Shown one piece after another: positions 39,101 through 54,100 of a stretch of DNA of 64,000 bases. The stretch is from Prauserella_A sp040635515 (GTDB lineage: Bacteria > Actinomycetota > Actinomycetes > Mycobacteriales > Pseudonocardiaceae): assembly GCA_040635515.1 (NCBI GenBank), contig JBEYHY010000007.1, positions 248,001-312,000 of the forward strand. Reading direction: 5' to 3'. A program made the translations under genes and the position numbers. The notes under the pieces are model-generated. The model searched no databases, was not told the origin of the DNA, and saw only the letters and a list, made by a program, of their open reading frames with translations. The first letter of the stretch is position 1. Every line of letters begins with the position of its first letter.

Positions 39101-42100
39101 CGGCGCCGGAAGAGAACTTGCGGGAAGGCGCCGCGCCTTCCGAGACCCCGCTTGCCGACGCGGCGCGTGAGCAGGTCGACGCGTTCTTCGACCCGGAACG
39201 CAACAAGGCCATCCCGCACGATGTGCGCGCCGAGCGACAGGCGGGCGGTTGGCGAGTCACTTTCCCCGACGGCCGCGTCGGCACGCTGCGGGTGAGCATC
39301 AACCCCGACGTCCTGCACTGGCAGGCCGACACGAGCGCCACGGCAAATGGGCCGGTCGCCACGGTCGAACTGCAGCGGGTCATGCCGAGTTCGCTCGTGG
39401 CGTGGGCCGCGCTGCGGCAGGCGGTGAACGACCTCGAACCGATCGCGGAGCCCGGCCAGGCACCTTCGGTGCCTGAGGAAACCACTACTGCTGAGTCCAG
39501 CCGAAGGTCGATGCTGGACCGTGTTCGTGAGTACTGGCAGCGGGGTGTCGCCGCGCTGGGCGAGGACACCCAGGACTCCGGGGAAACCGAACCCACCACC
39601 GATGCCGCGCCGACCGATCTCAATGCCGTCATCGACTCGCGGGACGCGTTCACCAATGCTTCCGCAATGGTCGAAGGCCTCGTGACGTCCGTTGTGGACG
39701 ATGTCCTCGGTGTCTCCGAGGCGGCGCCGCTGGTGGCTTCGCTCATGGACTCGGTGCGCCGCCCCGATGCCATACTGGACGGTTCCGGCCCTGCCGCGAG
39801 CATCGTGTGGGACGCGGGCGAGACGCTGCCGCGTATGCGGATTCGCCTCGGCGAGGACGTCACGCTCGCCCACCTCGTGCAGCGGATCGCGCACGAGGCG
39901 GCGCACTGGTGGACCATCACCGACGGCGGGCGGCAGCGGCCCGAGGGATTGTCCGCCCATGTGGCACGCGAACACGAGGTCCGTGCCGAGCTCATGTCGT
40001 GGCTGACCGCGAACTGGCTGCTGGACAAGCAGGGTGAGCACGCGCTTCCCGCCGACATCGTCGAGCTGGCGCGGCGTGGTCCCGGCGATGTCGCTGCCGA
40101 CGTTCGCGGTGACTACCCTCTCGACGGCGAGTACGTGCGTGGGCTGACGGAGGCCGACGCCGACACCACGGTCACTTTCCACTCGGGCAACTCGGCATCG
40201 AGCGCTGAGCCGTTGCCTTCGGGACGAACCGTCGAGGAGGTGGGAGCGGGCTTCGAGGACATCGTGCTCGCCAACCGCACCGACGATGTTGCCGACGTGA
40301 CGGTGCTCGATCTGCTGCGGCACGTCGAGCGGGTGAACACCGCGAGGATCGAGTACCAGGACGCCGCAGCGAGGTGGTTCGCCGCCGTCGACGGCCAGGA
40401 GTTCGCCGAGGGTGAGCGCCCGCTCGTTCCCTCCGACACGTCGCTGAACACGGCCGCCGTCGAGCTGAGGCGCCTGCTCGACGACATCAGCGCCCGGCGC
40501 AAGGCCGGCGACAACGTCGAGTACGGGCGGACCGGCTTCGACTACTTGATCGTGACGGCGAAGGCCGAGCTTGGCGACACCGTCGAAACACTGCGCGGCC
40601 TCGATGACGGGGCGATGCACTACGCGGTCGCCGCCGTCGACGAGCTGGCCGAGGGCAACGCCGAGTATGCCGCCGATCTTCGCGCGCATGCGACCGCGCG
40701 CTGGTTGCGCGCCGCCAGCCATGCCGCGGAGCTGGAGCACGCCGTCGTGAGGATCGCCCTCGCCGCACGGTATCCGGCTACGACGGCACCGGAGTTCGAG
40801 GAGAACTCGGGCACCTCCCCGCTCGTCGGTGCGCTCGCGGGTGATCTCGGCAATCTCGGCTCCGCGGTCGCCCAGCTCGGCCAGCGCGTGGAGAACCTGT
40901 GGCGGCTACGTGTCAGGCACCTGGCGAACATTCAGTCGGAGCGCTATCCCCGGGATATCCTCCGCCTTGAGCGCAACGTTCTCGATGCTTCCACGGCGGG
41001 GCTCTACCGCTATGACGCCGACCGGGGTGTCGTCGGACGTGGTACTGATACCGAGAGACTGGCGGAGTCGGCGCGAGATCTCGCACGTGACCTGACCACG
41101 TTCCTCGGGAGCAACCCGCAGCACGCCGCTCAGCTTCGGCGCGCGGTGGACGTGCTCGGCAACGCGGTACCGCGGGCCATCGAGGAGTGGGTCGCGACGA
41201 TTGCTCGTGTCGACAAGGCCATTCTCGACGGTGAACTCGCCTCGATCCCCGAGTACCGGGAGCGGGCCGAGCGGGCGCTGCGCGTCGTCGGCGAGTTGAT
41301 CGGCGAGGCGCGTCGCCCCGACCTGCTGCCGTCCGGCGATGCCGCTTCCGACCTGGCCACCGAGTTCCTGACCGCACACGCGGGGCAGAAGGAAGACGGA
41401 AACCCGTTCACGATGGGCGATGTGCTGGCGCGGGTCACCGAGCTCAACGCCCTGCGGATCCGGCACCGGCGGGTGGTCGAGCGGCGGATCACGGCTTCGC
41501 GGGACGACCGGCTTGCCGACCGTCGCGCCGAGCGCGAGGTCAGGGAAGCCTTCGAAGGGGAAGTCGCGGCGCTGGATGCCTGGCTTCGGAAGTCCGCCGC
41601 GCTGAAGCCGGAGTCGGAGCGGCTGATCGGCTACGCGCAGCGGATGCTGGCGATGCTGAGGTCCCAGCTCATCGGCCTCGACAGCGCGAGCGAGCACCTT
41701 GCGCATCTCGACGCCGCCGAGGCACAGGCTGCTCTTGCCGATGCGCGCGTCGAGGCCGCCGAGAGCCCCGGGGATGCGGACACGGCGCGCAACGCGGCGT
41801 CGCAGGCTCACAGGATGGCGATCGGCCTGCGCCGGATGATGGTCCTGAACTGGAATAACGCAGCCGCCTACGGCGTCGAGTTGGAGTTGGCGCTCCGGCA
41901 GTTCGGCACGGAAATACTGAACCCGCAACCTTCTCGGCGGCTGGCCGAGGAACCGGTCACGGCTTCGTTGCTCGAGCCGTTTTCGCCCCGGCTGCGTGCC
42001 ATCGGTGACGCGGTTGTCGAACTCAGGAAAGCCGTCGTCGACATGCGCATGCGACGACTGGATTTGCGCGGCCTCGAACGCACCGTGGTCGAACTGAAGG

Positions 42101-45100
42101 CCCAGCACGCTCCTCGGGAGTTCGTCGACACCATCGATCATCGCAAGGTTCCGCTGCGGTATCAGCTTGAGCAGCTCACCTCGCGCTTGCGCGGGCAGGC
42201 TCCTGAGGGCTGGGAAACCGCGTACGCCATCCGCGACATCGAGGCGCTGGCCGCCGACCTGCGGACTTACGCCGACGCGGAACCACCCTCCTCCGGTGGT
42301 GCCGCTGTGTTCGCCGCCGCGGCGCGGCATGTCGACCTGATGAAGCACGCACTCAAGGGCGCGCTGTACGCGGAGTTCGAAGCCGCCGCGTTGTGGCGGG
42401 GCGCGCACGATCCGGATGCGGACATCGCCGGGCTGGTGCGCTTCCGTGACCGGGCGGAGGAGAACTGGGACCAGCTCGACCGGTTGTACCGGGCCGCGCA
42501 CGACCCGGTGGGATCGGCCACCGCGCAGTGGCGAGTGGACGGACCGACCCTTTCCTACCGCGAGGACGGTGCCGACGCGCTGCTCACCGTCACGCTTGTC
42601 GACCGGCATCTGCTGGACGTCGACGGGCCGGAAGGCTGGCAAGCGAAACTGCGATTCGACCCGCAGACCTGGTCCTACGCAGGGACGGTCCACGGCGGTA
42701 TCGGCCATCCGTTGCGAGGCCGGACGTTGCGGCTGGAGACCTTCGGAAACGAGGGGCTCGGCTTCGTCGACGGGCGGGCACCCGACGTCGCGCTGATCGC
42801 CGAGGACGGCAGCCGCCGGACCTTCACCGCGAGCGAGGCGATCCTCCCGCAGGCGGCCGAGACACCGGCCGTCGATCCCGCACATCGGCTCCCCTCGGGC
42901 GCGCTCGTGCGTGACCTGCTCGACGAAACCGGCACCGTCGAACTGGTGGCTGTCGAAGGCGAAGCCAGGGTGGAGATGGCGGACGTCGTCGCCTTCACGG
43001 CGAGGCTCGACGAGCTGGCCGTCGCGATCGACGCCGAAGCCACGCCCGATGGCGGAGCCGGGCTTTCGCGGTTGCGGCAGGACGTGGATGCGACCACGAC
43101 TGGTCTGAACCGTCTCTTGTGGACCATTCTCCGTCCGTCCCTGCCGGAACTCGAAAAGTACATCGCACAGGTGGTGCGCGAGGCGGGCACTGTCCGAGCG
43201 GGACTGAGCGGCATGGAGACCCCCGCTGACAGGTCGGCTTTCGCCGAGGCGAAGCGAAAGACGGCCGCGCACCGGATTCTCCTTGAGCGCGCGGTAAGGC
43301 AACTCGCACTCGCGGCGAATGCGACGCCGCTCGTCGAACCGCCGGGCGACGACGTGAGCGTCGCGCCGGAGTTCGAGGACGTTCGGGACGAATTCGACTT
43401 CCTCGCCGACGTCGTGCTGACCCTGCGAGCAGTTGCGGCTCGACTACGTGGCACTCGGGCCGAGTTGAACGAGTTGCTGTCGACGGTGGTCGAGTTCGAC
43501 GCCGATGACGCCGTCGGCGATCTCGATCGGCGGAGGAAACTGGCTTCAGGGGCCGAGATTCGCATCCAGGAACTCGTTCGCTGGAAGCAGCATCTGCACG
43601 TCGGTGTGACGGAGCTGTCCGCACAGCTCGCCGATAGCGGTGACGCGGGAGCAAGGGCGATCCGGGTTCTGAAACAGCTCTCGGTTCTGATCTCGAATGC
43701 CGTGCTCGCCGAGGAGACCGCCGACAGTATCGTCGCGAACCCACCCGCGGCGGATGCGCTCATCACCGAGCGCGATCTCGTGCCGTATTACGACTTCGCC
43801 GACAAGGCGTGGAACGAAGCGGCGAACGCGTTGGTTCACGCCCGTCATGCGTCCGAGGTGGATCCGCGTCTGCTCGATGCGAACACTCGCCAGGCAAGGG
43901 AGGCTCAGTTCGACCGGGAAGACCTCCACGAGGGGCTGGTCGCGCCGACCGTCGACAACTTGCTCCAGATCACGGAGGACCGCCCGGTCACGGTGGTAGC
44001 CGAGGGGACCGACCTCGCCGCCGGTGTGAGTTCGCCGGGCGAGTTCCACCAATCGTCGGCTGTGGTCAGTGAACTGGCGGTGCTGGCGCTACAGGAAGGC
44101 ATCGGTGGTGAGCTGGGGACTGGTGCGGCGCAGCTGGCCCCCGCGCTGGTGAGTTCGGTAACGGAAATCGCCTCGGATGCCGGTGCGGACACACGGCTGC
44201 TGTGGGACGAAGGGGCGGATTCGCCCCGCCTGGAACTGCGATTCGGTCCGCGAGTCACGCTCGCGAACGTCGTGCTGAGCGTTGCGCGCGAGGCCATGCG
44301 TTCGTATGTCGTGGATTCATCCTCGCTCGTGGGCGGGCTTTCCGAGTCCGCCTCGGACGGGACCGAGGCGGTCGCGGAACTGGTCGAGGGGCTGACCGCG
44401 CGGTGGTTGCGAGACTTGGTCGGTGCTGACCGGTTGCCGCCGGACATCGTCGGCCTGGCCGAGAGAACGGCCGACGACGCCGGATTCCGGTCTCCGCAGA
44501 TGGTGGTCGAGCTGTCGAGACGGCTCATGCCATCGTCGCTCAAATTCTCGTTGTTCGACTTCGCGGTGCTCTCGCGCACCTGGAATCTGCTGGCTCGTCA
44601 ACTGGTGCTGCTGCGAGAGGACTGGCAGATCTGGCATGACCTCGTCATCGGGGGTGACCAGACGGCGGCTGACGCCCACCGAACCGAGATCGGCCGACGC
44701 CGCGCGTCGGTGGAGCGCGAAGCTCAGGAGTGGATTGCGCAGGTCGACAGGCTTACGACCCGGTTTGGCGACCTCGTGTCGCAGGAGGCAGAGGGGAGGG
44801 CCGACTACGCCCGCGCCGTGGCGGGCCTCCGCAGGCTCGCGGGTCTCGGACGGTCGGTGGTCGAGGCCGAGCTGCGGGTCAGCGATGCCGCCGAGCACGC
44901 CGCAGACCCGGCGATGCTCGATGATCTTCTCCGATCCAGTGCGGCGCCGGGCTTGGCGAAGGTCAGGACCATGCTGTCGGCGATCTGGCACGGCAGCCCG
45001 ACCAGCCCCGACTCACCGGCGGGGGCGGCGAATGTGGCGACCGAGGTCCGGCAGCCGTGGGTTCTGGACGAGCTGAAGCCCTACATCGAGGCGCTGGTGA

Positions 45101-48100
45101 CCAGGGGGGTCGGCGAGGTATTGCCTGCCGATCTCGCCGCGAAGGCCGAGCCGATGGTGGGCACGCTGCTCGACGGTGCGCGGGTGACCGGGCCGGACGG
45201 CCGTGGCCCTGGGGCAGCGCTCGTCTGGGAGCCGCGCGAATCGGTACCGAGACTGGAACTGCGGGTCGGCGAGGACGTCACGGTCGCCCACCTCGTCATG
45301 CGCGTGCTGCACGAGGTGGCGCACTGGGTGATCGCCGATCAGCGGGGCGGGCAGGGGCAGCCCAGGCCGCACGGTCTGTCACCCGCCGAGGTCTTCGGTG
45401 ACGAGGTCGCGGCCGAATCGGTCTCCTCGCTGGCGGTCCGCTGGCTCGTCGACCTTCCCGGCGCCGACGACTTGCCCATCGACTTCGCACGGCTGGCGTT
45501 CAGGGAGCCCGGCCAGACGGTGGCCGAGGTGCGCGGTGTCCACCCTGTCGGCGGCGACTACGTCGAGGGACTGGCCGGTGCCGACGAGAACACGAGGATC
45601 GTCTACCACTCGCAGGATGCGCGAGCGGGCGAGGGACGGCTGCCGTCGCGGCGCACCGTCAACGAGGTCGCCGCCGCTTTCGACGAGGGTGTACTCGTCG
45701 CGGGGAGCAGCACCCGGCGCGAGGTGATGATCGAGGACGTCCTGGCGCACGTCGAGTGGCTGAACATCGCGCGGCTCGACCTGAGGGACGAGGTGACCGC
45801 CTGGTTCGCCGACACCGAGGGCAAGACAGCCGCCGAACGTCCGGTCGCTCCGGACGGCTCCACTCTCAATCGTGCCATCGCCGGACTACGGGATGTGTTG
45901 CGCGAGCTGCACAACCAGCGCGAGGCCATGTCTCACCGGACCCAGCAGCTCGGTACCCAGCTCGACTTCATCTTCGCCGCGTTGACCGACAGCGACGGAG
46001 CCGTGCGGCTCATGGTCCAGGCTGCCGACGACCGCGAAGCGGGCAGGACGGACGCCGCGCGGGAGAAGCTGGAACGGGCCGACCTCGCCTGGGAAATCGC
46101 CGCCGCGCATTTCTGGGAGCTGGAGACCACCGTCGTCCAGCTCGGCCTGTTCGCGGAACAACCGGCCACCCCGGCTCCGGAATTCGGGGAGCGCGCACCC
46201 TCGTCGCCGCTGTTGCGGGAAGCCGGGCCTGATACCGCCCCGCTCGACCGCGCCTGGCGCGCGGTCGTCGCGTCGGTGGAGAAGCTTCGCATCGCGAGGG
46301 CCGAGTGGACCGGGAAGGTGGAAGCTCCCGGCTATCTGGCCGAGCACGGCGAAGGAGATCTGCGCAAGCTGTCCGCGCTTGCCGATGATCTCTACTCCCG
46401 GGAGGCCGGAAGCGACACGATCCGGCGCGGTACCAAGGCCGAGGAGCTCGTCGCTCTGGCAAGGCAACGTGCGACGGAGCTGAACACGCTCGCCTTGGAC
46501 GAACCCGTTTTCGGCGAGGTGCTGGACCGGGCGGCGCGGATTCTGCGGGACGTGCTGCCCGCCGCCGTCGACGCGTGGATGCGGTCGGTCGCCCTCGCCG
46601 ACGAGGCCACCGCGAACAGCGAGCGGTCGGACGTCGTTGCCAGGTACCGGGAACTCGCGGAGCGCGGATTTCAGGCCGTCGGTGAACTTCTCGGCGAGGC
46701 ACACAGGCCGGACCTGCTGCCCTCCGGTGGGTTCCTTGTCGACTTCGCCGACGAATTCCTCGAACTCGACATCGGCTCCCCGTATGTCCATATCGGACCA
46801 AGGATCGCCGAACCGGTGTTCACCATCGGCGACGTGTTCTCGGCTGTCACCGAACTCAACGCGCTCCGGGTGCGGCACCGGCGCGCGGTCGAGGACCACC
46901 TCGGCAACACGACGGAAGATCGCAGGCACGGCCGACTCGCGGTCGGCGCCGTCGAGGACGCGATCGAGCGGTTGGTGAGGGAGCTCGACGCGCGGCTTCG
47001 CGCGGCGGCTGCCGCGCGGCCCGAACTGGAATCCCGGATCGGGCACGTGATGAGGATGCTGGTGGCTTTCCGGTCCCAGCTCATCGATCTCCCCGGCAAC
47101 GATCCGAATGTCTGGCACGCCCTTGCCGATCCCGAGGGAGCGAGCTTCTTCGCCCACCATGCCGACATGGCCGTGGAACGCGGTAACCAGCGGTCGGCGA
47201 TGTCCGCTCGCCGAAGGGCGGTGGTCAACTGGAACAATGCCGCCGAGATCGGGATGGAACTGGAGCGCGCGGTCCGGCAACTCGGGATGACCGTCGTCAC
47301 CGGTCGCAGCCATCCGGAGCCAGGGGACTCCGAGCAGGTCGCGGCTCCGTTGCGGCCTTACCTCGACCGTTTCGGCGCGCTGGAGCACTTGCAGGCGGGA
47401 CTCGGCACCACGATCGACACGATGCGGGCGAGCCGGATCCGGCTCCATGCCGCCGGTCGTGCCGTGGTGGACCTGCGTGCGCAGCACGTGCCGAGGGAGT
47501 TCGTCGCCGGGATCGGCAAGGGACAGCGCAATCTCCGCACTGATTTCGCCGCGCACGAGGCCAGGCTGCACTGGAGTCGCTCGGCCGAAGAGCCCGCCCT
47601 CGTCGACCAATTGATTCAGGACGCCGAAGCACTCGCCACCGACCTCGTCGGCGAGGCACGCCGCGACGAAACCTCGCAGGCCGACAGCGAGGTGCTGACC
47701 GGAGCGGCGAAGGACCTCGCCGCAGTGCGGGGCGTGCTGAACGAGGCCATCGCGGCGGAGAGCCGCGCGGATGACCTGCTGCGCCTTGGCGATCCCGCTG
47801 ATGTCGCGGAGCTGGTACGTGCCCGTGACGAGGCCGAGCACGCGTGGGTCCGGCTCGCGGCCCTGCTGTCCCCCTTCACCGGTCCTGCCGACGCACCCGA
47901 CACGACGCGCCCTCCCTGGTTCTACCGGCTGGGAGATGACGGTCCCCCGATCGTGGTCACGCCTGCCGATTCCGGTGTCGCACTGGACGTCGAGCAGCCG
48001 GGTTCATGGCATGCCCGGCTGCGGTTCGACGCGCAGGAAACGGCGTACCTCGGCACGGTGAAACCGGCACCCGGCATCGACTTCGCCGGGGAGCAGGTCA

Positions 48101-51100
48101 AGCTGATGAGCCGCGAGTCCGGAATCGGCCTGGTGGGTGAGCACGCACCCGCTGAAATGGAGCTGACCGTCGGGCAAGGCCTTGCCGGTCGGCTCATCGT
48201 CGACGACACCCCGCCAGGGGCCGTACCGGTTGTCGACAGGACGTCTCTACTCGCCTCGGGGACACCGGTCGGGGAACTGCTCGACGAGCACGGCGCCGTC
48301 GAGCTGATTTCCGGAGAACAAGGTGCCACCGTCGCCGACGTCATCGCCTACACGGCGCGACTGGACCACCTCGTCCAGCGGATGGAAGCGGATTCCCCGG
48401 CGGAGTCCGCCGAGCAGGTCGCGGAGCAAGCGACGATGCTGGTCAACGAGCTGGGTGAGCTGTTGCTGTCCTCGGTTCTCGGCGCACGGCCTGAGCTGAC
48501 TCGGTTCGTCGGAGACGTCATGGCAGCCGCTGACTACATCGTCAACGGCTTGTCCCGCCGTCGGCGGTTCGCCGAAGAGATCAGGGACAGCGAAGGGGCG
48601 GTCCTCGGTGACGACATCGTGCTCGCCAGGCTTGCCACCTGGCTCGACGTCGTCGGCGCCGAGCAGGCGCGAACAAGTGCCCTCTCCCTTGAACGCGCAG
48701 TCCGGCGACTTGCCCTCGTGGCCGCCGATCCGCTGCGCGAACTGCCGGCCGAGCAAGCCGAAGACGCTCAGCACCCCGCCGGGGTTCGGACGGGCTACAA
48801 CGCGCTTGACAGCGGTTTGCGGGTGCTGCGGGAGACAGCCAGGACGGTCCGGATCCGGCGAGAAGAGTGGAGGGGAATCAGAGACGCCGAATCGAGACTG
48901 ACCTTTGAGGATACGCTCGGCGAAACGCTGGGCGATGGTGCCCGGAAGGCGGCGCTGGAGAGCCTGCTCAGGCGCGCTACTCGCGATCTGGCGAACCGGG
49001 TGGGACAGGTGCAGGCCCTCGCGGCCGAGCAGATCGAAACACTGGAGCTGGCCACCGCCGACCACACCACCGCGGAGTTTGCCAGCGTGATCGGCGCGCT
49101 GGACCAGTTCTCGATACTGATCGGCAGTGCGCTGTTCGCCGAGACCGCGATCGACGATCTCATGGCGAGGCACGGGCACCACGATGTCGTGTGGTACTCG
49201 GACATCGCGGAAAGGGCATGGCGCGAAGCCGAGGTGGCGCTGGTACACGCGCGCAACCAGGATCTTGTCGACCCGGTGACGCTGGACGGCCAGACCGCCG
49301 CGGCGTTGGCAGCGCAGCGAGTGAGGGAACGGAGGCGAAGGGCGCCTGAGACCGGTCTCGATGTCGCCCCGGCTACCCCGGCCGCTTCGGTCGCCGATCC
49401 CGGCCCGGCTCCTGCCATCGACCTCGCCCGCGTGGTCGACTCGGAGGAAAGCTTCGCCGACGTCTCGCAGGTCGTCGGTGCGCTCGCGACGCTCGGACTC
49501 GACCAGGTCGTGGGTGGTGACCTGGCGGCGCGGGGTGCGGATCTGGTGCCCGTGTTGTTGCGGTCGGCCTCCGAGCTGGATTCCGAGATCGACGCCAACG
49601 CCCGGTTGGTGTGGGACGAGGGAGCGGAGCGGCCTCGGCTTGAGTTGCGGTTCGGTCCCGGTGTGCGGGTGGCTCACCTGGTGGTGTGGGTGATGCACGA
49701 GGTCGCGCACTGGCTGACGGTCGGTGAGCGGGGGACGACGCGGCCTGAGGGGCTGACCGGGTCACGGGTTGTCGAGGACGAGGTCGCGGCGGAGCTGGTA
49801 TCGCAGTTGGCCGCGCGGTGGCTTGTGGACCTGCTGGGCACGGGCCTGTTGCCGGAGGACATCGGCGAACTGGCCGGGCGTGACTTCGCCGAGTACGCCG
49901 ACACCGTCCGGGGGCGGACTCACGGCTCGGACTACGTCGCCGATGTCGCTGGGTCCGGTCCCGGCGACGAGATCGCACTCCACTCAGGACAGACAGGTCC
50001 GCAAGAGCCGTCGAACTCCGGCGAGCGACGAGAGCGGACCTTCGGCGAACGACTGATCGCGGCCTGGAAGCGCGGCGTGAGCGAGCTCGCTCGCATCGAC
50101 GGGTTTTGGACCTATCGCGTCGCGGATGAGGCAAGCGATCACGTGCTCTCCGTCCTCCCCACGAGGCTGAAGCACGTGGTGACTGCCGAGCTGTGGTCGA
50201 GAAGTGACGAAGACGGTACGTTGTGGCGAGCAGAGCTGCGGTACTCGAAGAAACACGATGCCTACCGCGGCTTCGTCTCCGGCGTCCAGAACGAAGACGG
50301 CAGCGTTTCCGGAACTGTTCCCGTCACACTGACTGCGCCGGGACGCGAAAGCACCGCCCGGTTTGGTGAATTCGCGCCGGCCGTGGCGTCGGTGCGCGTG
50401 GGCGATGGCCCGGCTCGGCGATTCGAACTGGTTATCGAACGACCCCAACGCCCCGACACCGGCTTCGCCGAGCGGAACTTCGACGCGGGACATCAACTGG
50501 CTTCGGGTACCACCGCAGGTGACCTTGTGGCCGACGTTCGCGCACTGGGCGGTCCGGAGCTGGCTACCGTGATGACGGAGCTCGCACGGTTTGTGGCTGG
50601 GCTGGATCTGTGGTTGACGCGGGTCGAGGACGAACACTGGAAGCATGAGCACGCCGTCGACTTGCGCCGAGCGGTGCGCGGGTTGCGGTCGCTTTTGCGT
50701 GAGGTTATGGAGGGACGACCCGATCTCGATGGCCTTGCCTGGCTGACGTTACGCAGGGCAAATGTCGTTCTAGGACGGATTTCGACCACGAGCCATGGGC
50801 TACTGTCCTTTGTGGGGCGCGAGTACGCGACGACCTCCGGCATCGAACTGGAAATCGCGCTACGCAGGCTCGCGCTCGCGGCGGGCTCGCCGCCGCGACC
50901 CGAACCCCACTGGGGCGACGACGCGACAATGCCACGCCCACTCCGCCTTGACGCGACGGAATTCGAGAGGCTTTCGGCAGGCTGGGATGGATGGCGATCC
51001 GAAACCTTGTTTTTGCGCGATCTGCGCGCGAGCTGGCGTCAGACGGCTCGTGACGAGCGGATCGCCCTGGAGCAAGGAAAAACTTCCGACGCGCTTTTGA

Positions 51101-54100
51101 ACCGTGCCTTCCGGGCGGCACATGAGCTGCTTCTTTCCGAGCGGCGTACGGAGTTGCGGCGCGAAGGCGAAGAGTGGGCAGCGGATGTCGACGGTTTCGC
51201 CGACCGGATGGCCGAACTGGCACTGGTGGCCGAAGGGAACAGGGCGGACTTTGTCCGTGCTGCGGCGGGCTTGCGCAAGCTCGCGCGGAGTGCACTGCTG
51301 GCGCTCGAAGCCGAGTTGGCTGCCGACGAAGGGCCGGGCACCAAGGACAGGGCGCCTGTGGCGATCGGTGCAACCCTCGCCGAAGCGGACCTCGCGGTCC
51401 GGGACGTTTCCACGCTGCTGGCAGAGATCCGGCAAGGAATGCCGACGGGTGAGCACGTCGGGTTCCTGTCTCCTGTGCGTTCGCCGCGTGATCTGACCAC
51501 AGTGGGCCCGTTCGTCGAGGCGATGGTGACGCGGGGCTTGTACGAGGTCGTGGGTGGCGACCTCGCGGGCCGGGCGGCGGAGTTGCTGCCCGCGTTGCTG
51601 GATTCGGTGTCGGTGGTTGCCGAGGGCACCAGGGCCGATGCCAGGCTGGTGTGGGATGAAGGCACGGAGCAGCCCCGGCTTGAGGTGCGGGTTGGCGCCG
51701 GGGTGACGGTGGCTCACCTGGTCACGTGGGTCATGCATGAGGTCGCGCACTGGCTGACGGTGGGCGAGCGGGGGACGACCCGGCCTGAGGGGTTGACCGA
51801 GTCGCGAATTGTCGAGGATGAGGTCGCGGCCGAGTCGGTGTCGCATTTGGCCGCTCGGTGGCTGGCTGGGTTGCTGCCGAGTAACGAGCGTTTGCCTGAT
51901 GGTCTTCGCGAACTGGCCGGGCGTGACTTCGCCGAGTACGCCGACACCGTCCGGGGACGCACCAAGGGCTCGGACTACGTCGCCGACGTCGCTGGGTCCG
52001 GTCCCGGTGACGAGATCGCACTCCACTCCGGACAGCAGGGGCGCGGCGCCGAGGAGGCCGCGACTGAGGACCTTGTGCTCGCGAGCGCCCTCCACTACTC
52101 GCCCGACTTCGTGCCCGAGGTGACGGTGGGCCACCTGGTGCGGTTGGTCATGCGGCTGAACACTGAATACACCGCGCTCAGGGAAGCGTCACCGGACGGG
52201 GAGGCCCTTCGCGAGGTCATGGACGAGCTGCGGGCGATGCTCGACAAGCTGGATGCCCGACGTGAAACCATGATCGACCGGACCAAGCTCGTTCGGGCCG
52301 AACTGGACTCGATCGAGGCCGCTGTCCTCGGCATCGACGGTGCGCTTCAGCTCGTGAGCGACAGCGATGCTCTCACCACCGTCGACGGCGGGGATTTCGC
52401 GGCGGAGGTACGCGAAAAGGCCGATCAGGCCTGGCAGACCGCCTCGGCGCACCTGCGGGAGCTGGACTACGCCGTCGCTCAGCTTGCCCAATACGCTGAA
52501 CAACCGGTCACCGCACCACCGGAACTCGCGAGGCCCTTGCCTTCCTCGCCTTTGATCCGCGGTGCGGGCGTGACTTTCGCCCCGCTTGAGGACACGTTGC
52601 AGGAGGTGATCCGGCGCCGCGCAACGGTTGGTGAACTGGTGCCCTTCGCGGAAGACCTCGCCGCGGAGCTGGATTCGGCGGCCTCCGCGAATGCCTTCGC
52701 CCTGGTTTATCGCCGTGCCGCACGAATTCTGCGCGAAGCGTTGCCGGTTGCCGTCGAAGCCTGGGCACGCTCGAACGGCCGCGCCGAAGAGGCCGTCTCG
52801 AATGGTGAGCCGCCGGAGACCGTTGCCCGGTACCGGGAGCAGGCCGAGCGCGGGCTCCAGACGGTCCGTGAGCTGATCGGCGAAGCCCGCAGGCCGGATC
52901 TGCTGCCATCGGGTGAGTTCGTGTCGGACCTTGCTAGTGACCTGGTCGATACCGGTGTCGGCGCGCTGACCGTCGGCCGGGTACTCGAACGCATCGGTGA
53001 ACTCAACGCACTGCGGATCCGGCATCGGCGTGCGGTGGAAGACCGGTTCCTCGATACGAGCCGTGGCGACGCGGTGCGCTTGGTCGAGGACGAGATCGAC
53101 CGGTCCACAATGGAACTCGACCGGCTGCTGCGTGAGGCGATGGCGACGACGCCGGGGCAGGCGGGTCGGATCGAGCATGTGCTGAACGTCCTGACCGCCT
53201 ACCGGTCCCAGCTCACCGGCCACCCCGGCAGCGATGCGGACGATCCCTGGAACGCCCTCGTGGACGCGCAAGGCGCGAAGGGACGTGCCCTGCGCGCTGC
53301 CGACGAGGCAGCGGCCCGTACGTCGCGGTACCGGGCAGTTCTCCACTGGAACATCGCGGCGGAACTGGCCCTTGAGCTGGAGCGGACGGTACGTGGGCTC
53401 GGGACGGCCGAGGGCACCGCTGCCGTCGGAAGTCCGTTGGCAGAGCAGACGATGGAGCCGTCACTGGAGGCGGTCCTGCCCCGGTTCGAGGCACTGAATC
53501 GCCAGCACCGGGCACTGCGCGATGTCGCCGAAAGGCTGCGTGCGGACACGGTCCTGCTGTCGGCGGTCGAAAGGGCCGTGGCGGACCTGCGCGCTCAGCA
53601 CGCGCCTCACGCCCTCGTTTCCGAGCTCGGCGACGAGAAGGAGCGGCTGCGGGGCCGCATCGACGTCACGCTCGCCGGGTTCGCCACGATGCGGTCGGGT
53701 GCCGAGGGCACTCCGGGACGGCTGATCGGCGACACCGAGGCGCTGGTCGCCGATCTCGTGACCGCGGCAAGGGCCGCCGATCTCGTGGCCGCGACGAGGG
53801 ACGCCGACGAGACACCCGCCGGCACCACGTCGCTGACCGACCTGGCAGTACGCCTCTCGGGGGTGCGGGACGCGGTCAGCGCGGTCATCGCGGCGGAAAC
53901 CCGATCGACGCAACGATTGGACCGGTCGAAGCCGGGCGCTTTCGCCGAGGTGACGGGTGCTCGTGACGACGCGGACCGTGCGTGGTCCCGGCTCGCGGCG
54001 CTGCTGTCCCTGTCTCCCGGTCCCGGCAGCGTGGTGGTCGAGACCGGCACCGAAGCCGACGAGTCACTCGCCTCCGGCGAACTCGCGGCGATGACGGTGA

